Assembly: GCA_009760855.2 (NCBI GenBank)
Contig: WPIO01000009.1
Location: forward strand, 6,402,501 to 6,466,500
Length of the DNA: 64,000 bases
DNA from: Cristatella mucedo
Lineage: Eukaryota > Bryozoa > Phylactolaemata > Cristatellidae
Direction: 5' to 3'
The first letter of the stretch is position 1, and each line of letters starts with the position of its first letter. This document shows positions 51,100 through 63,699 of the stretch, piece after piece. The translations under genes and the position numbers were made by a program. A model generated the notes under the pieces. The model had not been told where the DNA came from and did no database searches. It saw only the letters and a list, made by a program, of their open reading frames with translations.

Positions 51100-53700
51100 A
51101 TCTCAGTTCCACGTGACGCGGCATGCAACTCCTTGCAGACCTCCTCCTGCTCGAAGCCATCCTCGGGAAAAACAGAGGAGAAATCGCGAGATCGAGAGCT
51201 CAATAACCGTGCAGCGACAGAGCCTTCGGGGCAAAACGAGACAGCCGAGACCGGTCCCCGGTCGCAGCAGCCCGCCGGTCGATGCTTCGCTACGTGCCGG
51301 CGTCTTCCTCTTCTGGAGCGTCCGGAGTTCGTCCGTCCGTCCGTACGTCGGGGGGGGGGCGGCACGAACAGCGTTAAGCTAGCTAGCGTCGCGAGAGCAG
51401 CGAGCGAGCGAGCAGCAGCTCGTCGGATGCACACACGGTCTATCGGTCGGCAAGCGACGTCGTGCGCGAGGTAATAGCAGCCGTTTACAGCGCTAGGGAA
51501 AATCACGTCGAGTGTCGAAGGAAGGTGATTAGCGAGCGTTTCGCGAGCCATCGATCGCCCCCTCCACCTGTCTCTCCGAGAGCCGACCGAGACCACGACA
51601 CCGCTCCCTGCCTGCCTGCGCAGTCTTAGCTGAGGCTAATGATCTGCTGGGCTCCTGAAGTCGATGGCTGGCCGAGGGAGGCAGTCGCCACCGCCGGGGC
51701 TCTTAAGCCAGGCGCCGCGACGCCTGAAGAGGTCGAGTGCTGGGCGATTCTTTTTCGACGCGCTTTCATTGCTAAGCGCTCGGTGCGCCGAGGGAATTTC
51801 GAGCCAGCGACCGGATGCGGATGACGAACGAACAGGCGGGGGGGGGAGGGGGAAACGGGGTCCGGGCGCAGCGCGGCGCCGAGCGGACGGAGCCACCAGC
51901 AGCCATTGACGACCCAAGCGAACACCACCTCCTCCCCCCTGCTGCCGCCGCCGCCGGCGATCGCCGCCGTGCTCAGCATAATGGTTCGCGAAACAGAGAG
52001 TAGCGCGCCGAGCTTTGATTTTCACTCGACGAGGAATGCCTTGACCTTTGATACGGTCGGACAATGGAAATAATGCAAGGCAAACGCGTCGCGGAAGCTT
52101 TTAAGCGGCGGCGCACAGCGGTCCGGCAACCCCCCCCCCCCGGCCGGCGGCTGGGCAGCAGCCGCCCGAGACGGTCGGCCGAGCGTCGAAAAGACGACGA
52201 TAACTGGCGCGCTCGCGGGCGCGCGCGCCCTCGATAAAGTGCCGTCCCGCAGTAGCTGCCGCGAGAGGAGGAAGTCGGCCGGGGAGGAGGAGGAGGAGAG
52301 ACGGCCGGCGGAGCCAGCCCCTCGACCTAGAACGCGAAAGTGCGCCGCCGCCGCCGCGGGGGTCAGACGGCGTCGGGCTGTGCGCTCAGCAAGTCCGGTG
52401 GCCAGCCAGCGGCAAAGAAGAAAAAGGCTGTCTTACTCTCCCCTCCCGCAGTTCTGCGCCGCCCGCCCCGGGCCTCCGCCGGCGCAGAACCGCCGCCGCC
52501 GCTCCGTTGCGAGCGGCGGCGGCGGCTCTGCGCGAGAATGAACGAGCGAGCGAACGCACGGCGGCCCTGCGGCGGCGGCGGCGCAGGGCCGCTCGCGAGC
52601 GCAAGCGGAGCCGTCGCTCAAGCGTACCGTCGCTCGCAGAGACGTCACCATTTTCCTTTATGCGCGACATCCGCACACTGTCCGAGGCCATGACGCGTAA
52701 ACGAGCGGCCTAACAACGGGCGGCGCCTTCCGCGGTCGACGCTCGGTCGGCTAGGAACTGCTCGCCGGCGGCGGCCGCGGGACCTCGCAGCAGCGGAGAG
52801 TTGTCGCGGTCCGATAGTCGAAGCCTTCCATCGCTCTGGCGAGCGATCCCGCCGGACCCTTCGCAGCCTGATTCCGTCTAGAATAGAAGCCCGCAGCAGC
52901 TTCGGCGGCGGGCGGCGGCCGGGCGCACCGGGTCGCGGCGCATTCCAGCGTCGGCGACCTGCCGTAAACCGTGCACGGCGGGTCGCTAAGTACCCAGCCG
53001 GTAGCGTGGCGGTACGGACGCGCCGGCGTCTGCGGGCGAAGCTCCCTCCCCCCACCCCGCCGCCGCCGCCCCAGAGGGAGTAGACGCGCGCCTCGCGGCG
53101 GCGGCGGCGGACGACGTCGACGCTGACAGCAGGGGCGGGGGGAGACGGCAGAACTGGGGAAAAGCCGCAGAGAATGCAATCGCTCGACCGGTGCGCCGCT
53201 GCCGCGCCGGCTTTCGCGCGGCGCCAGTCCGGTCCGATCCGGCGCGATTAGGCTGGGCGCCGCAGAGAGTTCCTCCGAGAGCTACCGCAAATCGGCTGCG
53301 AAGCACCGCTGCGAGCGACCGAGGCAGACGACGCGAGGGCGCGCGCCCCTGCAGGGCGCGCTGGTCGGCGACGGCGGACGATGCTCAGCGCTGACCTGCG
53401 CTGACCTGGGGAGGGGGAGGGTGACTTGCTTTCTTCCGTTTCGCTTGTAGCCGCCGTTCTTTCGGCTTCGTCGCGTCCGCCGGCGAGCGCTGAGCCGCCT
53501 TCGCAGCGCGATCGGAGCAGCTCTCGCGTTTCGGGATCGGAATCGTCAGGAATCTGGAAGCGGGTGCGCGCTCCGTCGCGAGACGCCGGCAAGTCGATCG
53601 CTGGGTGTAGTCGCGGCGGCGTCGGGCAGAGCATCCGTCGAAGCCGAAGCTGGCGTCGGGCTGAGCGGGCCGCCGGTCGGCGCCGACGCCAGCCTCTGAG
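51100..53700. promoter_or_regulatory. GC/CpG-rich block, probable CpG-island promoter
   Basis: Dense CG dinucleotides, CGG/CCG runs (about 52330-52610 and 53040-53110) and homopolymer G and C runs, unlike the AT-rich flanks. It lies 2.5-5 kb upstream of the spliced first coding exon of ARHGAP1 and is the natural place for its non-coding exon 1; a possible - strand donor (GTAAGA) lies near 52433. Open frames here exist on every strand and look like GC-driven artefacts. It could also serve a + strand gene further right. TATA-like or transcription start signals are not visible. Confidence -1.
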
Positions 53701-53749
53701 GGTGCTCAAAAATGAAAAGTAACAATAATAATGATAATGGTATGAAAGT

Positions 53750-55270
53750 TGCGCAGGACCCTAAGAAAAACACCTCATCGGAAGACGAAAATACTAACCA
53801 TGGTTAGACCGAGCTCAAAATAAAGAGAGCTCGAAGCAAAACTACTTCCACAACGATTGCGAGCTTTCGCTTTCTTAAATGCTGTTCGGTCTTTCTGAGT
53901 GGGTTTTTCATTAACGCCTTTGCTTTCTTTGCACGGTAAATTCAGAGCTCAGAGAATTCAATATTTATTTTCTTCTCATTTATTCTTATTTTCTCATTTT
54001 ATTTTCTCATTTTATTTCCTTACTTATATACACATTTATAAATAATAATTATTATTAGTGTTATTATTTATAATAATCATATAAATAGTTCTTTTTTTAA
54101 TTTTCTTATTTTCTGAAGTTGAAGGGTTTTTAATTAAAGCTTTTGCTTTCTTTGCACGGTCAATTCAGAGCTTACGTGAGAAACTCGCAGAGCTAAGCCT
54201 TCAAGATCGGTTTCGTCGCCTACCTAGCAGGCACCCCTTGCGCAAATCTCCCTGCGGACAAGTCGCCGGTCAAAGTTCACGGAGCACGCGGCGGACGAGC
54301 GAGAGGCGCTCCACTGCACGACCGGTGGCAGGTAGCTTCATGCACGGTTGAGCTACCGCTCGAGGTTTGGACTGAAGCTCTTCTAGCTGAGGAATCTCTT
54401 TCCGTCGGCTCCCACCTTGCCTTCGCAGGCACTAGGCTTGCGGCTGCGAGTTCGCGGACGGACTGTCAATACGGTTCAGTTTTTGATGACGATTATTGGG
54501 TGTGAATAGTGACCGACGGCTCAGCTCGCTGCAAAGAGAACGACGCACTCGCACGAAGCCGCTCGCTGTAAAGAGACCGCCTCGTGCGGTCGATTAACGA
54601 GGCCACGTCGATCAGCTTGGATTGTATGCAATACTGCTAAGCCAGGACTAAGCCGCCATAGAGGAAGCACGACATCGATCCCGTCTTCAATACACCCCTT
54701 CAATTTGATTCACGGGAACCAGAGGCTATTTCCCTACCTTGTAGAATTGAAAGGAAACGTTATGAAATGGAAGCCCCTACGATCCCAAGGATGCGGAGGC
54801 TATAGCGCTGCATCGCTCCGTTTGCAATGGATCTTATGCGGCACAAAGTAGCAGTTTAGATTCAGAAAAATTTTGTTTATCACGTATCCAAGATGAAGTA
54901 GTCGCCGTGTTTTCAACGATCTGGATCGCGTGGCTACGGTTCCCAGCCACGCCACGTGACCGAACGCGAAATTGATCGACGACGTTGCGGGGGCTGCAAT
55001 TTGGCCGGCCAGAGCAACAAAAAGGAACCTTTTTTCGGGGTTCAATTTAAAACCGATTCACTATCAGAGCAAAAAAAAAGATAATATTCTCGATAAAATC
55101 CTAAATAACGATTTGCTGACGTTTTGGGTTCCCAGTAGTCTTTTCATGTCTGGTTGTCGTGCCCTGAAACTGAAAGACCGCGTGGCTCGTGGGAAAAGAA
55201 AGAAAGCATTTACTGCAGTTTACTCTACAGCGTCAGCGGCAGAAGGATCTCGCTAGGAGGCTTTCACTAC
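53750..55270. other. Unassigned spacer right of the CpG island
   Basis: AT-rich at 53800-54170 with TTATTTTC-type low-complexity DNA, then mixed sequence. No gene or repeat family recognised. Confidence -1.
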
Positions 55271-55279
55271 TTGCTTTGG

Positions 55280-55400
55280 GCAATGTAGAATTGCTTGCTG
55301 TAGGACTCGAACCCGCGACCCACGCACTAGTCGTGAATTTCGAGAACCTTACGCGCAGGACAAAGACCCATCTACACAGGCGATGCCAAACCACCGACCC
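55280..55400 (-). mobile_element. tRNA-derived SINE-like fragment (third type)
   Basis: On the - strand a B box GGGTTCGAGTCCTA follows a CACGACTAGTGCGTGGGTCG segment, with an A-box-like GCGCGTAAGG upstream. Tail unlike SINE-A or SINE-B. Confidence -1.
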
Positions 55401-55409
55401 CGAGTTCGT

Positions 55410-57420
55410 AGTCTCAGATCCCTGTTGACAGTGGCATCGGACAATTTCGCTGCGTAAAACAGTTTTAGCGCTCAGCTAATCTTGAACCGCTCGATTTGGC
55501 CAAGTGAGCAGCTCGTAGTAGCATGATGGATGCCTCTAATAATGAGAGAGAATGTGACTTTCTCTCGTCGACTGGTCGCGAAAATATTGATGGTGATACT
55601 ACGTGATCTCTGAACGGCTGGCTGCTGCGTCAGTATTTATCTATTCTGGCAGATGCGATTCTTTCAAGCTAAAGCGAACACAGTGGGCACTTGTGTCTAT
55701 ACGAGGAACGAGGCACCCTTTGGCAAACGATTTTAAAGGTATTGAAGCGATGCCTTGCAGCGTAGGCCAGATTATGACAGCCTCAAAGGTGATCCGCAGT
55801 TCCTGAGTTATAACCTATTAGAACCGGGTATGTCGTAATTTACAGTTTTGCAAGTATGCAAAACAGGTGGCACTGTACTTTGTTCTTCAAGTCAGGCAGC
55901 TGTATGCTATGGCTGATGATGCACACACGAGCCACTTCGCGTTAATGAAAGAGACTGCTCTAAGTTAATGACGTGGACATTTTTTAAGGAATGGGCGCTC
56001 TTTCTCGCTCTCGCATCCCAACTACTTACAGCAGAAGTTCGTGAATCGACGTGGCTTGTGTGACTCGTTAGCCATCCTTCGACGCCCTAGCTCCACCGGT
56101 ATCCATCAGGCATGGGCAGCCGCTATTACGTATGCTGTGCTTTGGGCGAAGGACTTAGGTTCAGGCGCCACTGCTGCGAGTTTGCAACATTTGGTTCGGA
56201 AGCCTTGTATCATTACTGAGGATCCTTAGCCTTCATCTTGTGCTAGTCTCACTGTCCTTTGCATTCATCTTGTTCTAGTCCCACTGCTTGCGACTATATG
56301 ACTAATAGGCTCGCCCTAAGCATGCTTCGATCTACACGCATGTAAAGCAGGCATCGTTTGAGTAATTGAGCATCAAAGAGCTGAATTGTCTGCTAGCTCT
56401 AGCAAAATTAGGAGTTCAGCAAAAGTCTCTGCTAGCATTCAGCGAATTGTAAAGAATTCAGGACAGTTCTTCACCCCTATAGCTTCAGGGATGATACTCG
56501 CAGGTAGTGGGCAACTGACTGAATTGTGGCATACATTTAAGGATGAGTGTCATTGCCCTGGGACCTGACCTTGCCCTGTCATTGCCCTGGGACCTGACCT
56601 TGCCCTGTCATTGCCCTGGGACCTACCTTGCCCTGGGTGTAGATGCAGGATATTTGAAGCAACTGTTATCGGCAGTGAGCTAAAATCTGCTGCTTCCAGG
56701 CAGTCTGGTATAAGTAATGGCGACATTACTAGGCTAACTTGCGTGTGCTAACGATGGCAGCAGGAATTAACTTACTCAATTTATTTACAAGATGTCACAG
56801 GCAACGAGGTGACCAAGGCAGCCCGGTTGCAGGGAATGGTTAAAGCTCGTCGTGGTGACATCGGGAGATCCGATTCATGGCTTGGCAAACCCGAGTTTAT
56901 GCTTTTACTTGACAATGTGGATGTGGAAGGTCAGCCAGAGTTTATGATTTTATACGGCTGTGTGTGTCACTCGCTGCGAGTGATAATGCAAGTGTCTGGC
57001 AAGCATGAACCTTTACTGTAGATTTGGTGAACGAAGCGATCGTGCATGCCAGCTATTGCTAGTGTGGAGCATGCAACTGCTGCGTCGCGCTTCGAGTCCG
57101 AAACTGTGCACACCAGGGATTCAACGCACTGCTGCGATGGTGGTCGATCTGCTTCGCGTATCTAGGATCGCGCTGTCACTGAGTCGGCGCTGCGACAGAT
57201 GGCAAAGCGGGCAATTCTCGGTGCCGATTCTCAATTCTCGGTGCCGATTGTCGATGAAGAGCCGTTTTCTAGCGACGTGCACTGCAGCAGCCCAGTAATT
57301 AAGCCCCATGTCATATCCCGACGGTTTATGGTGGAGAAGACTGCCTTTCGAGTTCATTTTCCTGCTGTCTTTCTTTCTTTCTTTTCTGATTTTCATTTTT
57401 GATTGACTCGCCATGACTTA
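55410..57420. other. Unassigned region with a short tandem repeat
   Basis: Contains exon-like frames I cannot support (about 56030-56230 and 56770-57020, both +) and a 29-bp tandem repeat at 56551-56636. No LINE or SINE recognised. Confidence -1.
56551..56636. repeat. 29-bp tandem repeat, three units
   Basis: Unit begins CATTGCCCTGGGACCTGACC; units start at 56551, 56580 and 56609, the last shortened. Confidence -1.
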
Positions 57421-57421
57421 C

Positions 57422-57536
57422 TTTGCCCAATTGGGAAAGCATCTCCGCTTGCTTACGCAGCACATACGTCGCCTCTGCGGCTGCTGTGTAATTGAGATTC
57501 CAGCTCGGTGAATGGAATGCAGCGATCTTTGTGCCC
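57422..57536 (-). other. Candidate coding exon, product unrecognised
   Basis: A 115-base segment bounded by an acceptor (ATAATCAG) and a strong donor (GTAAGT). The frame ends in phase 0 and reads GTKIAAFHSPSWNLNYTAAA, then a helix rich in Glu, Arg, Lys and Leu (YVLRKQAEMLSQLGK). Composition looks coding, but no partner exon was identified. It may belong to a - strand gene entering from the right of the window. Confidence -1.
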
Positions 57537-57539
57537 CTG

Positions 57540-58900
57540 ATTATGTCAACCAACCTCGTAAGATTATGACGGTGCTACGGTTGCTGGATCGGCGCGTACG
57601 AAAACCACGGGATTGAACGTGCAGTTTCGATTCACAGTAAAAAGAGAAATTCGCCGAGTTTTTTCAGAAGCCTTCCAAGTGGTCTTTGCTCAGCTCAGCT
57701 GTGAGATCTCCCGGATGTTGCCCGCTCACCACACACACACACACACACTGTCCGACTCAATGTGGGGCAGAAAAGACTGGACTGGGGAGATAACGTCGGA
57801 GATGAACGTGATAAGGTGCAGTCGCAATCGCTCGTGCAGCTGTGGGCGGAGGCGTGCCACTCGTTTCTTTCATGTGCACGAACCATGCTCTAGTTTTAAG
57901 ATCGTGAATGACACGAATGTCTGAAAAGCTCAAGGTTTTGAAGATATATCGAAGTCTAGCTTGCCGCTCGGACGGCTGTCAGCGATCAAGGTGAAGACAA
58001 GACTGCTACAACAACAAGTGCTAAAAAGGCGTCTGAAAATCCTTTGTAGTTATTTAATGTAGAGCCTAACGAGGTTGTGAGGCCGGAAGATGACATTTAT
58101 CCCCGCAATGGTAGGTTTCTTTTACTATCCTAGCCGATGACAGTATTAATTTAAGGTGGTGGCAGTGAAATTTTGTCATGCTACACCAGCTAGATTACGA
58201 CACCCGCAGAGATTACTGACGGCTCCTGAATTGCAGCCTACAAGAACCAGCTTTATTCTAATCTAAATTTTAGAAAAAATTGTTTGACGTAGGAAGTTAT
58301 AGTTTGTCAGCTTGTCTACTCGGGGCCTCAAAGAGAGGTTCGGATTATGACTGTTAACGTACACACGTGGCACTCTGTGTGGCTCTCTGCTATGGATTAA
58401 ACTGTTCGACGACGTTAAATGATATAGACTTGTTATTATTGAGTTGTGCGCGTTTTAATGGCTACCGCACTCTGCTACCGGCAGCATATCAGAGCGTATC
58501 GGTGCAGCTGCTCCGACTTGTTAACCATGCTTCGTGATGCCCGCTATACGAGTATTTGCCTAGTATTACGAGCATTTACGAGCAAGAACAAGTACTTTTT
58601 ACGTGCTCTGTGTTTATGGCAACAGGCTAAAGCACATGAGCCGCCACGGCGCGGTCACAACACTATGGTCAATATTAAAGTATTGCAGATAGGATTCGAC
58701 GGTCTCTGGCTTTCGCCACGTTCTGCTGCTGTTGGCGTGATGATTTACGTAAGTGGCAAACGAATCAATCAGAGAAATGGAAAGTCTTATGTTATTATAA
58801 TACAAAATACGAAGTACCCTGCTGTATTATTTTTCGTATACTGCAGATTAGGAGGTATTGAGGTATTGGCATGGATGAGTCGGAAACAGCTGACTTATCT
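57540..58900. other. Unassigned region
   Basis: A (CA)n of about 20 bases near 57728. A 169-codon + strand frame at 58446-58955 lacks recognisable motifs and runs into the tandem repeat, so I do not call it a gene. Confidence -1.
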
Positions 58901-59105
58901 AAGATTCTATCTAAAGAAATTAAAACCCATTGCAAGACTCCAAGACTCTGTCTAAAGAAATTAAAACCCGTTGCAACACTCCAAGATTATATTTAAAGAA
59001 ATTAAAACTCATTGCAAGACTCCAAGATTCTATCTAGAGAAATTAAAACCCATTGCAAGACTTCAAGATTCTATCTAAACAAATTAAAACCTATTGCAAG
59101 ACTCC
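58894..59105. repeat. 41-bp tandem repeat, about five units
   Basis: Unit of the type GACTCCAAGATTCTATCTAA followed by AGAAATTAAAACCCATTGCAA; units start at 58935, 58976 and every 41 bases, with a partial unit before them. Confidence -1.
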
Positions 59106-59930
59106 AATAGACCGCAGTTTACAGGTCATTAAAATATTCAATGATTCATCGGCTGGGAGTACCTCATGCAATTATCTTTGGGCCATAGAATGACAAATAC
59201 TTGCTCAGGAACATAAAAAGGCGCTTCCCGGTGCCGACTTTACGTTAAATCACACGTCCTCGGTGTCAACCACTATGCAAGTATTAATATTGTTTAGGGA
59301 TTTCTGAATGTCTGTAGAATCCATGTAGGCATTTTGTGAAATGTAAAAAATTGTAAATGTAAATTTTGCTAAATCTTTGGCGGGATCTATACAGAACTCA
59401 AACTCATTCAAAGGATACTTGAGAGAAAGGGTATATCTTTTCATCGGTAGGTAAATCTACAATTTCCGCTAATAGAGGCTGTCATTTTACTGACACAGGC
59501 TTCTCGGCGTTGCAATACTGACAAAAATAAAGACAGAGATAGCGCACACCATACTGTTTTCTAATTTTGCTTGCAGTAATTATTTGGTTTTTGCAGTAAA
59601 TGATATTCGTTTTGCTCTTGGTTATACGATTTTCATTTTGCTTTGAGACTTTTAGTGATGACTGGTTGTATTGTGTTGATATGCCCCTCCTTAATTCCAT
59701 ATGAAGCGCTGAAGAGGCGTCTCTTTCAGTAACTCTTAAATGTCTGCCACAAGCTGAAGCCCGCGGTGTATTCCCCGGTATCTAACTCAAGAGGACGACA
59801 GCTCCACAGGAGAATAAACTGTCTCTCTCTCCTCTCTGAATTGAGTCACATCAGCACCGGAGCACCAGGGTCTGTTAGACCCCGGGGATCTGAGAGACCT
59901 GCTCGATGTATAGCCTTGAACCTTGAACAG

Positions 59931-60077
59931 GTATACATCGACGAGGAGCTGGACCTACGCGATCTCAACAAAGTGAAGGAAGCTTGTAGAGCTGAGTTCA
60001 TAGCTCAGTGGGAAGCGAGTGCAAATAAATTGGCTTTGAGAACGCTAGAGCGCATCCTGCTGTCGGTGCAGCTAGTG
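59931..60077 (+). other. Candidate coding exon, product unrecognised, interrupted by LINE on the right
   Basis: After an acceptor-like CTTGAACAG the frame reads VYIDEELDLRDLNKVKEACR followed by an amphipathic stretch (AEFIAQWEASANKLALRTLE). It looks like a charged helical protein segment. No convincing donor is seen, and LINE sequence begins near 60110, so it may be a truncated exon, part of a repeat, or chance. Confidence -1.
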
Positions 60078-60109
60078 GCTCATTTCACTTGTGGATACTT
60101 CTGGCCTCG

Positions 60110-60990
60110 CCACCACATCAAATCCCCCATCTGGGTGGCGCTATACATTCTTGGCTTCCGAGTGTAGATGTCGAAGGCTGTCAATCATCAGCTGAGCCTT
60201 TAAATTGTGGGGTACCCCCAGAGATCTGTTTTAGGTCTACTTCTTTTCACGATTTGTATCCACTCTCCCTCTCTGTCTCTCTCCTTCTGATGTGATTGCC
60301 AAGCACAATCTAGGCATTCACGGGTTTATGCAGATGACCCAAATCTGTTACCGCGCTCTCATCCCTTACATCCCTCCAGCACGCTTGGCTCTCGTAAATC
60401 TCTTGCACCACGCATTGCTGACATTTGCACTTAGACGGCAGTAAACTTTCTTGAACTGACTGACCATAAAATCACCATAAACACTTACTAGCTATGGGAA
60501 AACCTACTTTGACCACGTTAGCTCCACGGTTTCGTCAATCTTTCAGCAGCGCACTTTTACGAAAATTTGGGCCTTCGATGATAAGGACAAAAAAATTAGG
60601 CCAGTCGCTACTCCATGCATCTGTGACATCCAGTACAGAGTTCTGTAACTTTCGTCCAGCGTTTGCAATAGGATACTTAGTGTTTATGTATCATCTGAAT
60701 CTAGGCTTGTCTATCCTGGACATTGCAACTTCCAAATTACACTGCTGCCCGCTGACCTGCAATGGGTTTCTATCAAGCAACTTATTGACTTCATTCTCTT
60801 ACTACGGCTTACCTATCGGAAATATTTGATTTGTAGGCTTCGCATCGTGTACTACCAGCTCATCTGAATCAGGTAGTTTCATTGTGCAGATAACCGACCT
60901 CAGATACTTTGGAGAGTTTTTTTTCAGTTCGCATACTTCCAAAGGCACGGACTCACTCTTATGACTGGTGTCACGACATCCCCTGACTTG
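60110..60990 (+). mobile_element. Degenerate LINE-A copy
   Basis: Matches the reverse transcriptase domain (GGGGTACCCCCAGAGATCTG, TGTGATTGCCAAGCACAATC, TATGCAGATGACC) and then a shortened, frameshifted C-terminus to about 60990. Confidence -1.
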
Positions 60991-61009
60991 ATGACCTTGA
61001 TAAGAAGCT

Positions 61010-61080
61010 AACAAGTGCCCACTGCAAGCAATAGTGACAACCATTACGGCTCTTTTGCATATATACAAAGGAGGCTGTTG
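61010..61080 (+). mobile_element. SINE-B tail fragment
   Basis: GGCTCTTTTGCATATATACA then AAGGAGGCTG; only the tail hairpin and a little body remain. Confidence -1.
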
Positions 61081-61479
61081 AACCTTTCCTTCTTTCTTTC
61101 ATTTTCACTGCCGGATTTCCTTTCTTAATGGTATACCGATGCAATTGGTTCACTCATAACCGAATTATAAGCCACTCCATCAAATTGCAACAATACTAAG
61201 GATATGATGTGTACGAAAGCAACTATTCGAGGGGCCCAGGTAAAATATTTCAATCAGGGTTGCTCGCCATATTTTTACATTAAGGTTGGTCGATACTGAG
61301 TTGCATAGTTAGAAAAATTTCTCGCAATCCCTTGGGTTTTAGAGTACCCAATTAATTATCACCACGGCTTTGGGCCCACGGAGCACGAGTTGAAGGCAGG
61401 AGTTTTCATCACCAGACATTTGAATGAGTACTATACATCGGTGATCAAAATTGCAGCTGCAAGAAATATCGGTAATCTG

Positions 61480-61650
61480 CCACGAGCACCCTGCTGTCGT
61501 AACTGTGAACGAATACTAAATTGCTTAACGATTGCTCGAAATTGCTTTAACATCTGAAGAATGCCTTCGACCATTGTCTCATTATGTAACATTTCCAAAT
61601 TACGAATACAAGCCAGAATCACTGAAGAAATGAACAGCCAGGCAATGCAG
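61480..61650 (-). other. Candidate coding exon, product unrecognised
   Basis: After an acceptor-like TTCATTTCTTCAG on the - strand the frame reads ILACIRNLEMLHNETMVEGI then LQMLKQFRAIVKQFSI, a plausible helical segment. The 3' boundary is unclear. No family recognised. Confidence -1.
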
Positions 61651-61735
61651 AATACAGTCTTACGAAATTAAAACAATAATAATCATAAGACACTTATAAA
61701 AAAAACCTATGCCAATTAATTTTTTATGAGCAGCG

Positions 61736-61769
61736 CGCGCACACACACACGTACACACACGTACACACA

Positions 61770-61828
<59 letters not shown>

Positions 61829-61830
61829 GT
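61736..61830. repeat. (CA)n/(TA)n microsatellite
   Basis: About 80 bases of CA with CGTA interruptions followed by a short TA run. Confidence -1.
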
Positions 61831-61934
61831 AATGGATAAGAAGCATATCAATAGGTCAGGAATAGCACTGTGTAATGGCGCACATTCACACAACGGACAA
61901 TTCATGCGGGCTGAGCAAGCTGTGATAGCGATCG

Positions 61935-62520
61935 GTGGGCTGTTAGCTTCTTTTTAAATATCACAAAGTCAGGAGATGTCTTGCATCAGTCGGGACTGAG
62001 TTCCAGATGTTAGAAACATACTAGCTTAAGGGAAGGTATACACAGGATTTGAGGTTAAGAAGTGCAGTGAAACGGATAGAGTAAAAAGGTACGATGTATT
62101 ACGAAAAGTGAAGATGGGGACATGATGCGAGGCCTGATTAGGAAGTATTTCGAAAATAGGAATGCCAGAGCAAAAGAATGAAGAAACCCAAAACCGAACC
62201 TTGAAATCGATAACGTGCTTGGTGGCGAGCCACTGCAGGAAGGTGAGAAGTGGTGTAATGTGGCGTTTAGAATAAACAAGCAAAGCTGCAGAGTTTTGCA
62301 CCAACTGCAAGTGTCTAGCCTGCACGAGCAGGAAGACCTACAAGTAGTGAGTCATTCGGGCTTGGACGGGATGTCACAACAGCATGCACTGGCTTGGCCA
62401 CGGTATCCTTATCTTTGCAAGCCCGAATTTTTACATTTGTGTTTAGCTGAAAATAGGTAGACTTGAATGTGGAGGACATGATGTGGTCTTCCAATAAAAA
62501 AGTCACTTTGGAAGAAGACA
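61935..62520 (-). mobile_element. Diverged LINE-A-like ORF2 C-terminal fragment
   Basis: - strand frames read HLQLVQNSAALLVYSKRHIT, ATKHVIDFKVRFWVSSFF and, in another frame, TFKSTYFQLNTNVKIRACKD. No intact tail found. Confidence -1.
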
Positions 62521-62914
62521 TCCTGATCCTGTGCAGAGACCACGAGCAGTGACCGAGCCAGGGGTCTTTGGCCGCCCCTAAAGCTGGGCAGCAACCCGGG
62601 ACGCCTCCTATTCTTATGTCTGGCCTACCCTCCCCCCGAACGTTACCAATGACGAAGTAAGGTCCTTCTACTTCTACTTCCACTCGACGAGCAACCGCCG
62701 AGTGTTCGGGTCGAGTAGACACATATAATTACACTGTGTTACATTAACAACTAACATATATTTATATATGTTGGTTAGAATGTCAATAATACGCTTTTTT
62801 TATTAGCTGCATATTACACGAGATATGCTCGCCAAGCCAACACAGTTGATTAGCATTTCCAATTTCCGAGCAAGACTAGATTTGCTCATTATATTTGTCG
62901 TAATTCAATTTAAG

Positions 62915-63385
62915 AAAACTATGTAATGTAATCTATGTAATGTATGTAATGTATCTCCGTCTGTAACTCCACAAAGTCATGAAGACCGTGTGGATGTTCT
63001 GCAGGAGAGGTTTGTATAGCGAACTCGCAGCTTAAACAACTTTCGGCATGCATTCGGTAGCCAACAGACTTCGTCTCGCGCAACAAAGAGAAAGTGGGAA
63101 GTATAGCAGAGTCAGGAGATCAGTTGAGGTAGTGAGTAGCATGCAAGTAGCAGCTAAGGACCGCTGAAAAGGATGAGCCGAGGTCGGCAGCAGGAGAGTA
63201 GTTGTCGTTGCGTAAGAATTGTGGAAGCGAGTTCCGCAGTGTAGGACCCGCAGAGCTAAAGCTTCTGTCGCCAACGGTCTTTAAGCGGAGGAATGGAACA
63301 GATAATTTATTGTCCACACCGGACCTGAGGGCGCGAAGAGGCTGAAACTGGTGCAGCAGTTCACTACCTGAATATGGGTTCACAT
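62915..63385 (-). mobile_element. LINE-B copy (ORF2 C-terminus and 3' end)
   Basis: Frame at 63383-63120 reads LLHQFQPLRALRSGVDNKLS, then VPFLRLKTVGDRSFSSAGPT and LRNSLPQFL. The 3' end reads GGAGTTACAGACGGAGATAC followed by (TACAT)n. The SSAGPTLRNSLP motif is the family counterpart of SSYAPKAWNSLP in LINE-A. Confidence -1.
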
Positions 63386-63699
63386 TATTTGCAAATAGGC
63401 TAAAAATGTCGGGCCCGTCGAGTTCTATTTGTCAGCAGAAAGATAGCGATTCGAAAATGATAGTTTTTATTGTCCAAGTGTGCAGTGACTGACCAGGGCA
63501 AGAATCCAAGGCTCGATCACGAAAATTGAGCCTTTTATTTCGAGAAATAGCTCAAGATTGATTAGTGATTTGGTACAACAGCTGGTGCCTTCTTCGAGCG
63601 ATCCGCAGGGCGTATCTTCAGGCCCGGAGCAGCCTTCTGCACTGATGCATTTTTTCTGCCTCGAGTTTGCGTCATATCGGATGCCGCCGCCAACGGCGG

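Noticed and set aside
50742-51596. 284-codon open frame on the - strand
   Set aside because: It joins a LINE-B fragment to CpG-island sequence; no coherent protein.
52239-53709. Many Arg/Ala/Pro-rich frames on both strands
   Set aside because: Stop codons are rare by composition in this GC-rich block; no motifs, no splice logic.
58446-58955. 169-codon + strand frame
   Set aside because: No recognisable motif, ends in a tandem repeat, codon content not convincing.
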